The notes under the pieces: generated by a model | What the model saw: only the letters and a program-made list of their open reading frames with translations | What the model was told of the DNA's origin: nothing | Database searches by the model: none | Assembly: GCA_001949185.1 (NCBI GenBank) | Contig: BDGG01000015.1 | Coordinates: 228,314-292,313, forward strand | Length of the DNA stretch: 64,000 nt | Reading direction: 5' to 3' | Source: Ramazzottius varieornatus | Lineage: Eukaryota; Tardigrada; Eutardigrada; Parachela; Ramazzottiidae | Part shown: positions 34,168 through 45,949 of the stretch, piece after piece | How the letters are laid out: each line of letters begins with the position of its first letter | Numbering within the stretch: the stretch's first letter is position 1 | Made by a program: the position numbers and the translations under genes

Positions 34168-34760
34168 CTCTCTCTGAAATATCATGCGTGGAGAAATCAT
34201 TTACCTTCTGTACAATCTTGCCTTGTGGTCTCCTCTTGCTCAACACTTCTGCTCGATTTTCTCCACCAGACTTTTTTGTGCTCTGCATTGGAAATATTGT
34301 GATCTTTTTGTACTGTTGTTACTGGGCTGGTCCTTCCTTCTCATTGTTTTTCGGTCTCGAACCTGTGGCTTACATTCTTGTTTTACTTTTGGGCCCGCCG
34401 GAAACGATTCTTTTCTACTACCTTGAGGCTGCAGAAACTCTGTATGAATAACCTGACATTGTTGCTTTCAACGAATACATACTTTTACCCGAACAATAGT
34501 TCCCCAAAATGTCCACACCCCAAAAAATGGAAACCGATCGTCTAGAACACTTATCAATCTAACAAATGAACGAACAGTCGAAACAGCCCACAATCACGTT
34601 TTCGCTATATCTGGAACCACAAAAGGAAGGTTGGAGGCATACATGACATAATACGAAGGCGATCATGACATGGAGGCGATCATGACATAATACGAAAGAA
34701 ATAAACTCGTTCAAAAACTGGAAAATAATATTCAGATAAATTAGCACGAAATAATATAAA

Positions 34761-36072
34761 CTAGAGAAAATACGGGGTGATCTGTCGCGGAGGTATGTCC
34801 CGTTGATTTTCGGGGACGGCTTGAAAGATTTTTGCCGTTCTCTGCTTGGCATTCTGCAGCTCCAGGATAGCCGCCACGTTGCCGCACCGATAGCAATAGT
34901 TGGGCGCCGACCACACCGTTACCAGTTGATCGTCGAAGACATACTTAATGCCTTCCTGAACCAGCTGATGAGCCCTGGCCAGCAGGTCTAGCTTGTTGAT
35001 GTCCATGAATTCCTTCAGGACCTTCTGGCCGAACAACCATCCCGCCCCACGCGGACTGGTCGCCCAACCTTCCACACCGTCATCGGGGTCGGACCATACC
35101 AGGTCGCAGAAAGCGCCCTTGTGTGGAATCTCAATGTTGCGCTCGATGGTGCGGATCTGGTCCAGGGTGGTGATGTCGGGCGAGAGGCCACCGTGAACGC
35201 AGAGCACCGTGTTGTCCACCAACGCCGCGATGGACATCACGTCAAAGAGGCGGCAGAAGGCCTTCCATGTGTTGGCGTTGCCGTACTTGCTCAAACATTC
35301 ATCTGCAAGACAGAAGCACTGTGAAGGTCAGACAACTCCCATCGGAGGCATGGAGGGGACTCGGGCTATCAAAACGAAAGCAAATTAATGGGCCTCGGAC
35401 GAATGAACTACGGCAGATCGTTTTCTCCAAGTGACGCACGCAATCAGTCAAAAACAGGGCAACTGTGCGCCTCTCAAGATGACGACCAACGAGCCAACGA
35501 ACGTTATGATTGACCAAAGCAGGTGGAGTAACGCCTAAAGGCGGATCATAGCCAATGCAAACACATGCACCTAAATCAACAAATCGATTCGATCGAATCA
35601 ACAAATCGATTCGATCGAATTTCGCTTTTTAAGATTTTCCGACCGGAAATGGTTGAAAATTCCCAGGGAGGCTTCGAACTGTCTTACCATAAAATCCATA
35701 AACTTGAGTAATCTGACGGCTCTCATGATTGCCACGTAAGAGATATATCCTGGATGGGTAGCGGGCTTTGAGGGTGAGAAGTCTGGTCAGCGTTTCCAGG
35801 CTGTAATATCCACGATCGACAAAATCACCCATAAAGATGTACTTGGTGGCTGGCACGGAGCCACCTGTCCGGAAGAGCTCTTCCAGATCGTAAAACTGTC
35901 CGTGAATGTCCCCACATATGGTCACAGGAGTATCGACGTCGATCACATTTGGCTCTTCCACCAGAATATCAAAGCAAAAGTCAATCAGTTTCATCGTCTC
36001 ATTTTCGGGGAGATACTTGCAGTCCTTGGCTACTTCCACCCACCGATCCAGATCATTCACCATGACCTCCAT
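34761..36072 (-). CDS. PP6 catalytic subunit (Ser/Thr protein phosphatase)
   Basis: PPP-family phosphatase that works with SAPS regulatory subunits in cell-cycle and signalling control. Two exons (35688-36072 and 34761-35302) join in phase at [12 protein letters not shown]. All metal and catalytic motifs are intact: GDIHGQ, GDFVDRG, RGNHES, the HGG motif ([10 protein letters not shown]), and RAHQLV. PP6-specific marks are [10 protein letters not shown] after a short N terminus, [20 protein letters not shown], and the C-terminal [10 protein letters not shown] ending in the methylatable Leu. The methionine at 36063 ([11 protein letters not shown]) aligns better with PP6 and may be the true start. 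The single intron holds one hairpin repeat and a 22-bp tandem duplication. Confidence 0.96.
35428..35475. repeat. Hairpin repeat (GTGGCGCACG family)
   Basis: Arms CAAGTGACGCACGC and CTGTGCGCCTCTCAAG. In the intron of the PP6 catalytic subunit gene. Confidence 0.7.
35574..35617. repeat. Two tandem copies of a 22-bp unit
   Basis: AATCAACAAATCGATTCGAT plus CG is repeated twice without mismatch, next to the intron end of PP6 catalytic exon 1. Probably a simple replication-slippage duplication. Confidence 0.9.
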
Positions 36073-36089
36073 CCTTCAAGCAGACAGTG

Positions 36090-37786
36090 AGCTCCACATT
36101 CAGCTTATTAAATGGAAGGCAGACATGTGCCAGAATGCAGAAACAAAACAGGTGGACGATAATTATTATTCCGATAGTCGAAAATTTCGAATGACCGGGT
36201 TCATACTTGTCCTCAATCAAGTCCAATTCAATCAAACGGGAGATTGATCCAAGGGTTATTGGGTTACCCCCTTCACCCAGGCGCCAAACGAAATGCATGA
36301 GGGGAGAGACAGCCTTAAGACGAGACCTCCCACAAAATTTCTTTCAGATTTTTTTCAGGTAGAGGATTGTGGAGGAGCGAGTGAAACTTTCCTGGAGCTC
36401 GCTGCTTTCCTTTATGGTTCGCTGTAAAATCTCAGGATAGGTGTTGGAGATGTCGGGCAATACGCACAGTGGAGCCGAGTATCTGGATCTGGTGACCCTT
36501 CCGCCCAAAAAGCTCAAGACGAGTCGTAAACCGGAAGAGGCTGTATTTCAGGACGTGAGCACGTACTCCGTTAGTGAGCTATAACAAAAGGTACACTTCT
36601 GCCTCCTGCAAGAAACGTTCGTCTACTTGGATCTGCGCAACTCCACGAAACTGAACAAGTCCTCGAGCAGTCAGGCCACCCTTTGCTTTCGTTTCCAGCT
36701 CTTACAATGGTGTGTTGCAGAGTTTACGCCGCATGGAACGTACACGTACTGAACGGAACTGTAACTCTTCCTGACCGGAAGTCATACCAGTCGAGTATCT
36801 CAAGCTGTGTTTGAGCAAACCGAAACGAGCCATGATTCAGTCAAAACCGCTTGAAAATTTGTGCGATTGGCGTGGTAGGGATGAGTGGGAGAGGAGCAAG
36901 CTGGACTTTTTACGTTGAAATGCCAGGTGGTAGCGATTCGGCGTATACGGGGTGTATTGCCGTAGACGGTCCATCGTTCAGCAATTACCGCTATAACTCT
37001 TCGGAGGCCGGATCGGCAGTGTAATTAAATACCTACTGTATGAAGCCTGATGTATCAAGTGCTACTGTCCGCTAAATTAACGTCGATGGAAAATACAAAA
37101 GAAAACTACAAAAGAAAATTTTCACAGAGAGGCTGTAGGGCGATTCTGGACCACCCAAAAATAACAAATCGTAGATTTGGAGTACACCGCACTAGGGGAT
37201 CCTGGTAGTTAGTAGCAAAATGTACTATGAGTCCACCAAATTCAACATCTGTGCGCATCACGCGTGCATTTCAGCCAATCAATCAATCAAAGAATGTATT
37301 TGATTGCATGATTGATGAAATAAGCGTTGAGTTTTCTCTTCGATTCATTGCTTGAATTTTTGAAGGCTCGAGCGATCACTATTCGGTTGATTGTTTGATT
37401 GACTTTCATTGATTTCTGATGATCCGGTGCACCCGCATTGATGATTGCTGGGACCGACTCGGTTCGGTCTAAGTCTTATGTTGCATTCGTAGCTGTCTGA
37501 TTCTCTCGTTTGGCCCTGTCGTCCAACCAACTTTTTCGAAACTGGAACTGTTCCTGCCACATCCTTCCGATCTCATTCCGCTCAACCCGGTGTTGGCAAA
37601 ATTATGGTGTTCAGATATCGTCGGTTAAAAGAAAGATTCATCTTTCACAAAATATTGTTTGGGGTCTTTCTACACGCTGAATCATCAGCGCTTTCACTAA
37701 AATAAGCACCATGTCGTGAAACAGATTTCTGACGCTGTCCAAGATACTTGGCCATGCTTTGCCACCATAGCGAAACTTAAGAGGGC
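36090..37786. other. Mostly non-coding; one weak exon-like stretch
   Basis: A plus-strand frame at about 36450-36553 reads MSGNTHSGAEYLDLVTLPPK and meets a GTGAGC donor; a second frame near 36622 (ETFVYLDLRNST) follows an AG. This may be the 5' part of an unknown gene, but no consistent chain was found. The AATCAATCAATC stretches at 37270-37400 are simple repeats in both orientations. Confidence 0.25.
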
Positions 37787-38090
37787 AGGTGACTTCTCCA
37801 GTGCTTGTGGCTCGAACAGTGGAGATTCTACGAACACGTGTGCTAAACTTCACAAGGGAAAAACGGAAGAACAACAAGCATGTTCTTGGTTCTGTTCTGG
37901 TGATGAAAGCGTTAGATCTTCGGCCCAAGATTGTGCAGCTTGATCAGCTGTCAAAGCTAAAGCTGTCACGCTTTCCTACCAGCATCGAGCGATCTAAAGC
38001 ATCCTCTAATGCAGAAGCCGTTCAGTAAGAGCAAAGATATTCAGCGCAGCAAAGTCTGGTAGTGGGGATAAACGGTTTCCAGAATAGGGT
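37787..38090 (+). CDS. Possible 3' exons of an unrecognised gene
   Basis: After an AG acceptor (GAGGGCAG) the frame reads VTSPVLVARTVEILRTRVLN, KRKNNKHVLGSVLVMKALDL and PKIVQLDQLSKLKLSRFP. A GTAAGA donor in AEAVQ could join AAKSGSGDKRFPE and a stop. Codon pattern and basic charge look protein-like, but there is no recognised family and no start. It stops about 260 bp before the Tc1 element. Confidence 0.25.
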
Positions 38091-38354
38091 TTGGATATGT
38101 TCACATGTCAAAAAAGTTCCAGGATCAACAAGATCAGGGATGAGAGTCGAGGAAAGTGGGCGAAAGGTGCAGGAAGCTAATGGGTCGGTTGTCGAAGCTA
38201 ACCGGATCATTCAAACAGCGATGAAGTTTTATGATCAGCAACTCGCAGAAGTTTCCAAGTCCAAAATTGTGCGCGTGCGTCACCAACCTGGATACCGGCG
38301 CACACCCTGCGCTCGACCACATATGCGCCGGTTGAGATAAGTGTACTCCAGGTA

Positions 38355-40277
38355 CAGTGTACGCCAATATGGTCACCGGAAACTGGGCGGAGTTTTTGGG
38401 CGTTAACCACAACGCCGACAACCAATGAACAACAGTCAACTGCTGGATTTATTTATTTTACAATGAGCAGAACACTAACAGTAAAACAGAGACGTATACC
38501 ATAAAACAGGAAATCTCATGAGGTAAAACACGAAAGATAACCGAAAATGAAATTATGAGTTCAGTAAGGGATGCGAGCTCCGGAGTTGTTGATACACTCA
38601 GTCATTCTGCTGTACATCGAGCTCACCAGGTTGCTGCAGTACTCGGGAGTAACAATTACCTTCCATGCTTCCTGAATTAGAGTGTCAGGCTCCTCAAGAT
38701 CTTTCGGTCTTCGGTCGCAGATATACATATTCATTTTTCCCCAGACATTCTCGATTACATTGAGGTCTGGCGATCTAGACGGCCATGTTAACACCTAAAA
38801 GAAGTACGAAAAATTTATGTACTTATGTTTATCCAAAAACAAGATATATTGTGTAACATGGGCGTATCAGATAAAAAGCACTATTGTTTTACGAGAAACA
38901 AACGTTGAATGAGTCCGCTCATCCGCCTTCGCGCCTAACACCCTTCCGCAATGTTTTCGCTCGATTCAACAACCGATTGGTCTGCTATAGTAAACTTAAA
39001 AATTGAAAACAGAAATATATATGCAGAAATATTAAAATGAAAAGCGTACTTCTATTCCTTCTCGCGAAAAAAATATTGACCCATCCGTCTAGAGGTGTCT
39101 TGCTGGAACACCAAATCCCGACCATGCTTCTCAAGATACGGAAGTAGTCGCTCGAACAAAACGTCTTCGTAGGCTATTCCACCGTCAACTCGAATTAACG
39201 CTACAGGTCCACATGCTGTGATGGCACCCCACAGCATTATCCCGCCTTTAATGCGCGTACCTACGGCGACTTGCAAGTCTTTATCGTGACGGTTTTCCTC
39301 TTTCAAGTACCAGCACTACAACAATAAGTGATAAGTATATCGAATTTATCAGATTCATTAAACGCGTTAACGTGTTAAATTTAACAGGCACCTTGCGTTT
39401 TCGACGAAAGCCTTAAACAATTGACCAAGCAATTGAAAAATGGTTCCGAATGACAAACTTGCTTCTCGAAGATCTTAATATTTCGAGAGCGGAGATTCAT
39501 GAATTCAGAAGGTTAATATTATTTACCTCGATCTTACCACCGTGCAAGTTGAAACGAACTTCGTCACTAAAAACCACATCATGGAACAGGGTGGGGTTTT
39601 CCAGGAGTTGTTCACGCTGGAACAGGCACCAGAACACCCAGTTGTCTTTGTGCTCCTGGGTCAACTCGTCGAGAACAGCTTTGGATCGACGAGTCTTAAA
39701 CTCACGAAGCCGATTCAGCAACGTCCGGTGGGCGAGTCCAGCTTCGACGGCGATCTTGGCCACACTCAGCTCCCGCTTTGCCTGAACAAGCCCAAGCATT
39801 TCGGCGTCCTGCTCCCCGCTCGTGATACGAGGTCGTCCCTTGGGTTTCACCACTTTCCGCTTCTTGGTTTCGGGATCATAATTCTCGATGACGTTCTTCA
39901 CCCACTTGTGGTCTTTTCCCATCACACGCCCAACAGCACTCAGATTCTTGTTTTCCTCTGAAAACAACTTAAAAACAACGCTGACAAGGGTTGGGTCCAC
40001 TGGTATACCACGAACCATCTTGACTTCACGAGAAGATCTCAGAATTTGCGACCGAAAGGATCTGGAGCTGAAAGGATCGCTCGGTAATACAGCTCAGTAT
40101 ATCGCACTACCGGCTGTTGCGCAACAGGTTCATTAGCAATCAGCTGTGCCTATTTACGTTTAATCAACCATGTCTAATCAACTAGATCGCTTTTCCTGGT
40201 TTTTAACTGGTCGTCTGCGGCTTGGCTGACGCCCAAAAACTCCGCCCAGTTTCGGGTGACCATATTGGCGTACACTG
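38355..40277. mobile_element. Tc1/mariner transposon, 1923 bp, TA duplication
   Basis: Both ends begin CAGTGTACGCCAATATGGTC and continue through CGGAGTTTTTGGGCGT as inverted repeats of about 50 bp with a single mismatch, and TA flanks each end (38353-38354, 40278-40279). It contains one transposase gene on the minus strand. The almost intact ends suggest fairly recent insertion. Confidence 0.95.
38561..40018 (-). pseudogene. Tc1-type DDE transposase, apparently interrupted
   Basis: The N terminus (39497-40018) has a helix-turn-helix part (NLSAVGRVMGKDHKWVKNVI, KPKGRPRITSGEQD) and the first catalytic Asp in DVVFSDEVRFN. A GTAAAT/TTGTTGTAG intron leads to 39087-39328 (GGIMLWGAITACG, second Asp in VFQQDT). 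The last piece (38561-38797) follows a TTCTTTTAG acceptor and reads VLTWPSRSPDLNVIENVWGK, including the terminal acidic residue. Between the last two pieces a TAG stop follows FFREKE and no proper donor keeps the frame, so the protein appears broken unless an unusual splice is used. Confidence 0.8.
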
Positions 40278-40559
40278 TACCTGTCCGGCGCAAACGGAAG
40301 TACGGAATACACTTCGGTCATTACTTTGCTGCGTACTCCTTTTTTCTTGGGTTCTGACCGGCGTTCTGACCGGCGCTAGCGTACTCAAAATCCAGAGTTT
40401 TATTGTCCGCATTCATTTAGGGTGTTCCGTAAGGTAAATTACGCAAATCCAAACACAGAAACTTGCTCAGACAAACTAAAACAATTTTCACCGGTAATTA
40501 GCAACATAAGGCCACTTCTGGAACTTTTATATCGTACACGGGAAGAAAATAAGCCAAGC

Positions 40560-43528
40560 TCAAGATTCATCCCGTAAAGTATGCTCTGCAATAGCTAGCG
40601 AGCCAATATTAGCCGTCGTAAAATCCCGATCCCCATCATCGTCACTATCACGAGAAGACCTATGGCGCGTATGGTGTCGCGAATGGTGCCATACCGGCAT
40701 GGACACCATGGTACTCGACTGTTGCCCATGGAAGCCCGTTCTTCCGCGTTGAGCACTCTCGTACAGGTCTTTCTGCATCACAGCCAAGGAGACTTTGGTG
40801 GCTTGTAGGAACTCTCTGACGTCAATGATCTCGTCAGAGTACACCGAGTCACGGCGATCATCAACCACACCATTGACGGCTACACTTTCCTTTCGTCGTA
40901 TGATGGTGGACTGACGTCGGAGACCGGGGATAATGGCGTTGCGCCGTTGTGGACCGTTAAGGACCTTGTGTGCGTTGAAGGGGAAGCGACACCGGCATGT
41001 GCAACGTTGGTCCAGCTTCTTGATGAGGAAATTCAAGCCGTGCTTTATAATGATGGATATGACGTTGAAGAGACTGTACAGGCTGGAAGTACCCACAATG
41101 ATGATCACCACATTGCAGATACGGTACAGAATATCGGCGACCCCGTAACTCTCCTCTGCAAAGGGAACCTCTAATCAAAACGTATGGCCCTAGACCGATA
41201 CCGAAATAGCAACATAAAATACTGTGTGCAGTTTTTAACGTCACTCTAGCACGAGAAAAAAGACTTGGCTTTTTTACAGGCAGGTTGCTACATTGTTTAG
41301 TATGTTGAAATGGTTAGAATTCATTTAGAGTACGAGGCTCGAAAATTGCATGACCGAGCTTTTCACGTACACGAACATGTGCACTTCTTCTGCGGTACTT
41401 TATAACTGTGCAAGCACTACTAAGTCTTGTGGTTGAGAAAACTTTGCTTACGGACTGCTGTGACGAAGTCTCCGAAGCCGATGGTGGCGAAGCATATCTG
41501 CATTCAAGGAGGGCCATTCAAGCGTTTCGACAATATAAATTTATGTAAAGACCTTGGCTCAACTGTCAACAGTCAGGGCTCAGGCGAGGCTTTGGAAGTA
41601 AATGATATTTGCCTTACAAATGAGAAGTATAGAGCCGTGAAGTAATCCCAAGCTTCCATTTTGGCGAAGAGGGCACTACTGCTTAATATGATGGTGGTCA
41701 CGAGGCAGAACAGGCACACCATCACCCAGTACACCGAGGGCTTCCAGTTCTCCAACGAGTCGGAAATGCTGCTGGAAGCTGTGGAAACCCGTCTGGACTG
41801 GGCAGCGGCTGCGGATTTCAGTCCGGACTCAAGCACAGCTAGAACGAAGGACAGATCAGAAGTCACACAAGCCGTAACGCTGGTATCCCTTTCGAGGGAC
41901 GAACTGTCTTTTCCGTAATTCACAACGGGCAAAGACTACCATAAATGTCCCTCTCTTGCCATTTTACTACGAGCTTTACACTGTTGTGACGCTCATTGGT
42001 CAGTCGTTGAAGGCGCTTCTGAATAAGTTTCAGTTACCTTTTCTTCGTTGTTTGTGTTCGTGGAATGCCCGAAGAACCAACGCTAAGAGCGTTATGATCC
42101 TCTCCAGAAATAAGTTATAGAAAAGAATGAAAGCTGAACATCCTAAAAGTCCGTAGACAATCATCAAGGCCCGACCGGCAGTTGTAGAGGGCGTGACGTG
42201 TCCGAAACCTTGAAGTATTCAAATAAAGGTTATCACAGCTATCTGTACTCGTGAACGTTTCTTTCTTGTTCCTCAATTAACGGTGAGGTTCTACCCTTCT
42301 TGCAAGACAGACGTGTGACAAAATTCGCTGTTGAAAAACTTAAGTCAGGGGCAGTATTTTCAGGTGGAAGGGATTCTGAAATTTTTGTCGGGTGTTTGCT
42401 GATGTGAGAATGACGCTACTAACCGTCACGCTTGACATCCTCACCCCACTTTCACCACTCAAGTATGTCTGGGTGAAGGGCGACGGAAGAAAAAGGTTTC
42501 ATCTTGCCACAAGATGTCTTGGGTATGACAAACTGCTTTTTAATGTGTTGCCAGCTTCCAAACCTATTAGTCCGGCTGTGGTTACGCTAATGGAATTACG
42601 TTTTTCATCTTCCTCACCCAGCCCTCGGTACACAGCTTGGGTTCCCAACAAGGAAGTGGTAGCAGAAACACAGACGGCCCAAAGGAAGCACATCCTTTTG
42701 CATCCCTCGGGACCGTCTGCGTACCAAGTCAAGCATCACCAACCACAAACAATCATCCCTGTTCTCGTATGAAACCCTCTTGAATTTATTTCGCATATTC
42801 ATTCGCCACTTGTAATTGCTCCTTCCGATAGAGGTCGACTGACGAACCATTCTAATTCATGTGTTATGACTATCGTCACAAGTGACGCACTTCAAGCTGC
42901 ATAATTACAGTCAGCTTGCGTCACTTTGGAGAGTACGAACCGTATTACGAAATCCGATTAGTTATGACGGAAAGGTCTTACCAATGGTGGCACAGGCGGT
43001 AAAGGCTAAGTAGAAACTTTGATATAAATCCACTTTTGGTCGTGTTTGAAAGGGTAGATAGGAAAGACTGCTGGAGGCCACTAATCCGTCGAGATCTTCC
43101 TGCTCGATGGTGTCCGCGTACTTTTCGGTAAAGTTGGACCAAAACTCTGCATAATGCCGACGCTTTTCATCGTCCTGCCCAACAAAAGAGCGGACCATAA
43201 AGCGACATATTTTTAATATCAGATATGTCGCTGGAAAATCGATTAAGTTTGACTTTCATCGAAGTGCACACAAACGACGTACCTGATTAGCTTCCAGAAA
43301 GTAAAACAGGAAAGTCCCACAACACAAATAGACTGCCAGAATTATCACTGTAAAGAGCAACGTGTCTCGTCTGGGTTCTGCCAAAGAGCCTCCTCTTGAT
43401 TAGGAGTGACAATGTTACGACAATCGATCCTTACCAAGCAGGAAGAACCGCGCATTGTCTTCGCTGATGTAGAACCGATGACGATGGCCGTGATGTTGGT
43501 GACGGGGAACGTGGTCGGGAAGTGCCAT
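40560..43528 (-). CDS. Two-pore-domain potassium channel, THIK (KCNK12/13) type
   Basis: Background K+ leak channel of the plasma membrane. Exons: 43435-43528, 43283-43377, 42982-43174, 42038-42208, about 41618-41907, 41452-41497 and 40560-41155. The start MALPDHVPRHQ leads to ISEDNARFFLL, as in THIK, and TM1 (TLLFTVIILAVYLCCGTFLF). Pore 1 is split by an intron: YLAFTACATIG then FGHVTPSTTAG. TM2 is followed by LLGCSAFILFYNLFLERIIT, a strong THIK signature. Pore 2 reads YFSF-ICFATIGFGDFVTA. TM4 has SLYSLFNVISIIIKHGLNFL, and the C-tail carries EFLQATKVSLAVMQKDLYES, again THIK-like. Extracellular NFT is a possible glycosylation site. The acceptor at 41907 is weak, but it is the only one found that keeps frame. 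Confidence 0.92.
42880..42926. repeat. Hairpin repeat (GTGGCGCACG family)
   Basis: Arms CAAGTGACGCACTT and CTTGCGTCACTTT around a short loop. In an intron of the K2P channel gene. Confidence 0.7.
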
Positions 43529-44570
43529 TCCTAGTCGGTAAGTTCAAGGTCGAGTAGTCTGAAGGCACGATCAGATGAGACCTCGACCTTCTGCCGTGTT
43601 TCTCGACGAAAGAAAGCTCCACATGGTGAAGGAGGGAAAGTGGAAAATCCAGGAAACAAAAGTTTCAGAGAAACAAGGAAGTTTCTTGGCTTGATCAAGC
43701 AATCAAACCCCAAGCCGCAATTAATGATAAGCAAAACGCTTTTAAGGATCGATTTGGTCGAAGGGAACACATGTTAATATTCTGGAAATTATTCCTGCAT
43801 ACTGGTTAATACCGTCATGGGAAGAAAGACCCTTGAGGAGGAAACTTCAAGTTCATTTCAGGAATAGCTCGAGAAGAGAAAGACAGATGGTTGACAAGTT
43901 AGTGTGGTGAGCGCCGAGGGAAAGGCGAGAAGAAACGAGTGCGTACTCAAGACGACGGCCTAACACATGTCGGCAGATTCTGGCGTCGATTGTCAAGAAT
44001 ACAACTGGCCTCGAGCGCCAATCCCGACATTTGTTCTTTACCAGACTGCAGGGGAACGACGGAAGAGAAGCAGCGACGGGACTGGAAGAACACAACAGTA
44101 GTGAACAAGGGCAAGCCAATAAGAGGCTCTCAGTTAAAGTCCGACTTCCTTCCTCTGCTTTCTTTCCACCCACAGCCTTATCACTTCCTTCCAGGCATTT
44201 TACCCCGTTCCGACTTTGGCTAGCGCGGGATAATCCAACCGCTTCCTGCTACCGAAGCTAACGAATGTTGCCTGACACGCGAAGCCATAAGGCCCAATCA
44301 GTCCGACAATAAATTTTGTTCTACAACAAGGAGAAAATATTTTCCTCGAACCGGAAATGAAAACGTCGTAGCTTTAACCATCCGAAATTATTTCAGGCTC
44401 GTTCCTGTATCCTTGCTACAAGGCCAACAACTGCAACGGGTAAAAAGCACTCGAGATCCTAAGGAAGAAAATCAAGCAAAGAAAGCTTTAAAAAATTTAC
44501 GAACCCGGAAGTAAACCAATCTGGAAAAGTTTTCGGCAAAATATTCTGCAAAAAGGGAACTAGGGGGCTT
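43529..44570. other. Intergenic spacer
   Basis: Upstream flank of the K2P channel and downstream flank of tubulin cofactor B. No supported gene or repeat was seen. Confidence 0.4.
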
Positions 44571-45949
44571 TCAGATTTCTTGCAGTATGTCATCCTCAGG
44601 GTAGTCACCAACTTCAACATGTTCTGGTCGGACAAAAGCGCCGTATTTCGGCGGACATTCAAAATATCTCTTTCCATCCACACTAGGATAGAAAGTAATT
44701 TAAGAAAGGTATTTGGCAGTTTGGTGAATCCATTTTGGGTTACCTTCCGTCATGCTTCCCAAGCGGTTCGTCGTACTTTACACCGACCCAGAGTCCTGGC
44801 TTGAAGCTTGCTGTCCCTTTGTACATGACAGTACCCTTCTTGTGAGGTTGTCCGACTACAGTAACGAGACATCGGTTGCCCACTTGCATGGCGTCAGTCT
44901 TATGTTGCGCTTCCGCTTCTTTCTTGGCTTCCTCCTCCTTCAGCTCCTTCTGCTTCTCCTCGTCGAACTGACCCATCTTGTTTCGCTGCTTGAAAGCCCG
45001 GAGAGATTCTACGAGGCAGACGAGCATCTTCATTAATGCGTATTTGAATAGCAAAGTTGGGAAAACAGATCGATGGTGATTGCTCATGTTCCACATCGAA
45101 CTCTCATCGACATTCCCTTTTCGACATTCCGTGTTTGCCCAACCTTATTCATCAAGTCTAATGTAACACAAACAATGACATGGAGGAATTACCACCAGAT
45201 TATTCTCACCTGAACGATCGGCGTAGGCCTCATCACTCAGCTCGAACCTGATGAGGAAAGGAAAACATCAGTGTAGGGAGAATCCACTTCCGCAAACACA
45301 AGGTGCCCATGCCTCGACCACTTGCGTACTGGCCCAACTTGACACAAACGATTCCACAGTATGCAGGTGGGCGAAAGAAAGTGCATCCTGCCCGCAAAGG
45401 CGCAAACAGCGTCAAATATATTTACCGATCGTCAATGCAACCACAAGACTACACCCTGTGATGCACCAGCACAATATGCGAAAATCAATCAAGCAAACTA
45501 TAATATATTTTCGCTCACTTTTTGACATTGGACAAATCTTCAAATTCTCCAACGCGTACGGAAGGATCCGTTACCTTCAAACACAGCACATACGTATAAT
45601 TCATCCACAAAGATTCAAAGGAATGTATCAAAGACGAACCTTTATCGTCATGCCGTTCTGGATTCCAGCTTGTTGGAGAGTTGCGCCGTCGTTTGACAGT
45701 GCGCCGACCAGTGTGCCATCTTTCTTCAGTAAAGTCAGCTGCATCGACGAAGGAGACGCCCCCGTTAAGCCTTCCAGTAGGTTCTGGAATCACGTATGAG
45801 AAAGTAGGCGGACGGAAACTAGTTACAGCGAAACATACCTTCAATTGCCCAATGGTGTGATCAGAAGCAAACCGGCGCTCGGTGGAGAATGAGTTGAAGG
45901 CAGTGGTAATCAGCACGTTCACCATCGGTGCCGCGGCTCCGGCTTCCAT
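44571..45949 (-). CDS. Tubulin folding cofactor B (CAP-Gly protein)
   Basis: Cytosolic chaperone that captures alpha-tubulin and, with cofactor E, takes part in tubulin dimer assembly. Six exons join in phase: 45839-45949, 45640-45783, 45519-45574, 45210-45247, 44744-45008 and 44571-44682. It starts [18 protein letters not shown] with a ubiquitin-like domain ([17 protein letters not shown], then [14 protein letters not shown]). A coiled-coil follows ([20 protein letters not shown]), and then the CAP-Gly domain with [39 protein letters not shown] and [11 protein letters not shown]. It ends in DDILQEI, close to the family's EI terminus that binds CAP-Gly partners. Confidence 0.95.

Noticed and set aside
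37264-37410. ATTGATTG/CAATCAAT runs considered as a MITE
   Set aside because: Short simple repeats in both orientations without defined ends or target duplication.
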